In this document: positions 21,992 to 23,180 of the stretch, piece after piece
How positions within the stretch are numbered: position 1 is the stretch's first letter
Layout of the letters: every line of letters begins with the position of its first letter
Origin: Acidimicrobiales bacterium
Lineage (GTDB): Bacteria; Actinomycetota; Acidimicrobiia; Acidimicrobiales; Acidimicrobilacustridaceae
Length of the DNA: 23,180 nt
Direction: 5' to 3'
NCBI GenBank assembly: GCA_023261915.1
Contig: JALRFT010000108.1
Coordinates: 1 to 23,180 of the forward strand
Translations under genes and position numbers: made by a program
Notes under the pieces: model-generated
The model's database searches: none
Told to the model about the DNA's origin: nothing
Seen by the model: the letters and a program-made list of their open reading frames with translations, nothing else

Positions 21992-22711
21992 TCAGGTGGG
22001 GAGCAGGTCCACCCGGCAGGGTGTTCGGTCAGCAATGGCGTGGAACGCTGCGACCCGGAGGCCACCGAGCTCGTCGACGAACCCCTCGACCATGCCGCCG
22101 TGAAGACTGCAGATGACCTCAGGCCGTTCCTCGGCGAGTTCCCGGAAGGGGCAGTGGGCGAAGGCCATCGTCGTGCATCCTTGCTCGGTCACCGACTCCG
22201 GATCGAAGCCCAGACGGGACTGTTCCCGGGCGAGCGCCCCCACGGTGTCAGCATGTCCGGTCCAGTGGCGACGAGCGTCGTCACGACCCTGGGCGGCGGC
22301 GGCTTCCCGAACGTCTTCACTGCTGAGCCCACCGTCGGTCACTGCTCCGAGCAAGATGCGGGCCAGCGTCGGCCACGGAGAGGGTTCGAGGCCGAGGCTC
22401 GGGGCGTCGGGGGCCACGGCGTAGCGGTGCTGGGGCCGACCGACGCCACCCCGACCGCCGGTATCGAGACTGAGGAGCCCGACGTCACGCATTCGTTCGA
22501 GATGGGGTCGCACGGTGTTGGGATGCAACCCAAGGGCGTCGGACACCTCGGCGGTGGTCTTGGGGGCGGACGAGCGGGCGAGTTCGAGATAGATGGCGTA
22601 GCGGGTGTTGTCACCGAGCGCCTTCAACAGGTCGAGTTCGGCGCCGGGATCCTGACGCCGGGTGCCGGTGGCGCCGGGTCGGTTGTGCGCCTTGTTCTCC
22701 GGTCCGGACAT
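21992..22711 (-). CDS. sufR: SufR-like iron-sulphur-sensing transcription regulator
   Basis: 239 residues. An N-terminal winged helix (about 25-100: LLKALGDNTRYAIYLEL, TTAEVSDALGLHPNTVRPHLERM, GRPQHRYAV wing) of the ArsR/DeoR-like type. The C-terminal half carries Cys179, Cys187, Cys201 and Cys232 within CTTMAFAHCPF and ERPEVICSLHGGMVEGF, the SufR-type pattern for binding an Fe-S cluster. SufR represses suf genes when clusters are plentiful. The frame is open far upstream through mrp on the other strand, but ATG 22711 is the sensible start: TAAACT lies seven bases before it and no ribosome site exists. It is divergent from mrp and heads a run containing an Fe-S carrier and a double 2Fe-2S protein. 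Confidence 0.85.
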   Translation of the reverse strand: MSGPENKAHNRPGATGTRRQDPGAELDLLKALGDNTRYAIYLELARSSAPKTTAEVSDALGLHPNTVRPHLERMRDVGLLSLDTGGRGGVGRPQHRYAVAPDAPSLGLEPSPWPTLARILLGAVTDGGLSSEDVREAAAAQGRDDARRHWTGHADTVGALAREQSRLGFDPESVTEQGCTTMAFAHCPFRELAEERPEVICSLHGGMVEGFVDELGGLRVAAFHAIADRTPCRVDLLPT

Positions 22712-22718
22712 GGGATGA

Positions 22719-22724
22719 AGTTTA
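22719..22724 (-). promoter_or_regulatory. Probable -10 element of leaderless sufR mRNA
   Basis: TAAACT on the minus strand, seven bases before ATG 22711. It overlaps the left arm of the ACACGG/CCGTGT dyad. Confidence 0.45.
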
Positions 22725-22755
22725 CACGGGCTTTGTCGGTAGAATTCGGCCGTGT
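22724..22755. promoter_or_regulatory. Possible shared operator, ACACGG-N20-CCGTGT
   Basis: Inverted six-base arms at 22724-22729 and 22750-22755, centred at 22739.5 in the 40-base gap between sufR and mrp. One arm touches the sufR -10, the other the mrp start codon, as a dual autoregulatory repressor site would. The arms are short, so chance is possible. Confidence 0.3.
22740..22745 (+). promoter_or_regulatory. Probable -10 element of leaderless mrp mRNA
   Basis: TAGAAT, near consensus, with exactly six bases to the GTG at 22752. There is no Shine-Dalgarno sequence. Confidence 0.55.
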
Positions 22756-23180
22756 CCACAACGTCGCCCCCGGCACCACCCAGCGTTGACGAGGTGTTCG
22801 CCCTGCTCCGCGGGGTGATCGACCCCGAGTTGGGTAGTGACATCGTCGACCTCGGCATGGCCAAGAGCGTCGACGTTTCCCCATCGGGCGTGGTGACGGT
22901 GACCGTGGCGCTCACCACCTCGGGTTGCCCGTTGCGAGCCCAGATCCAAAAAGACGTGCGGGCGAGAATCGGGTCCCTGCCGGGGGTGGACAAGGTCAAG
23001 ATGAATTGGACCGAACTCACGGCTGAGGAGAAGGCCGAGACCATGTCCAAGGCCCGGCTCAATGCTGCGGCCAACGCGCCCGATACCGAGATCCCAGCCA
23101 CGACCAGGGTTATCTGTGTGGCCTCGGGCAAGGGCGGTGTCGGCAAGTCGTCGGTGACCGTCAACCTCGCTGCCGCGCTC
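22752..23180 (+). CDS. mrp: Mrp/ApbC-family P-loop iron-sulphur carrier (partial at window end)
   Basis: First 143 residues; the gene runs off the window in frame. An N-terminal MIP18/DUF59 domain (about 12-88: DEVFALLRGVIDPELG, DIVDLGM, TTSGCPLR) joins a linker and the start of a ParA-like ATPase domain with deviant Walker A GKGGVGKSS (about 128-136) followed by TVNLAAAL. Mrp/ApbC/Nbp35 proteins carry and transfer 4Fe-4S clusters. The CxxC cluster site would lie beyond the window. GTG 22752 is set by TAGAAT six bases upstream. Divergence from a SufR-like regulator supports a place in the Fe-S assembly regulon. Confidence 0.95.
   Translation, partial: MSTTSPPAPPSVDEVFALLRGVIDPELGSDIVDLGMAKSVDVSPSGVVTVTVALTTSGCPLRAQIQKDVRARIGSLPGVDKVKMNWTELTAEEKAETMSKARLNAAANAPDTEIPATTRVICVASGKGGVGKSSVTVNLAAAL

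Noticed and set aside
22712..23164. N-terminal extension of the SufR-like gene into mrp
   Set aside because: The frame is open, but it is antisense to the Mrp coding region. The promoter-like TAAACT and the normal regulator length support ATG 22711.
1..23180. CRISPR arrays, tRNA or rRNA genes, insertion sequences, phage genes
   Set aside because: I looked in the intergenic spaces on both strands. The gaps are short, and none contains spaced identical repeats, a tRNA-like cloverleaf, transposase motifs or att-like duplications.

Overview
The window is high-GC chromosomal DNA carrying 27 genes or gene fragments and almost no spare sequence. WhiB, a GlnR-like orphan regulator, an F420-type luciferase-like oxidoreductase, a SufR-like regulator and a caa3-type oxidase together point to an actinobacterium. 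The flavour suggests Acidimicrobiia, but no rRNA or other taxonomic marker is present, so this is inference. I see no tRNA, rRNA, CRISPR array, insertion sequence or phage gene.

Layout. (1) 1-3567, plus strand: the end of cytochrome c oxidase subunit II with its haem c domain, then subunits I, III and a subunit IV-like protein, in one operon. (2) 3569-5265, minus: a two-gene ABC-2 exporter. (3) 5344-8297: serS and pdxH on plus, then a luciferase-like oxidoreductase on minus. (4) 8417-11246, minus: response regulator, histidine kinase and a secreted protein, with AGGTGAG-type repeats in 11-bp register before the last gene and related repeats before the first. (5) 11300-13327, minus: whiB, then a TlpA-like thioredoxin and CcdA (extracytoplasmic thiol reduction). 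(6) 13470-15077, minus: a 66-residue orphan with its own terminator and a predicted lipoprotein serpin. (7) 15200-18437: a nitrogen block with GSII (minus) divergent from a GlnA2-like synthetase (plus), which is translationally coupled to a GlnR-like regulator. (8) 18451-19365, minus: a membrane-anchored polysaccharide deacetylase. (9) 19452-22711, minus: an iron-sulphur flavoured five-gene run (SufR-like regulator, A-type Fe-S carrier, condensed molybdo-hydroxylase-like fusion, RidA, 51-residue membrane protein). (10) 22752-end, plus: the start of an Mrp/ApbC Fe-S carrier, divergent from sufR.

Two threads join the regions. Several genes start exactly six bases after a TAnnnT hexamer, which suggests leaderless transcription. 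Two OmpR-family regulators lie next to 11-bp-phased direct repeats that look like their operators. The most unusual gene is the condensed 2Fe-2S/molybdopterin-domain fusion at 19999-21606. It keeps all eight predicted cluster cysteines but appears to lack the usual catalytic glutamate motif.
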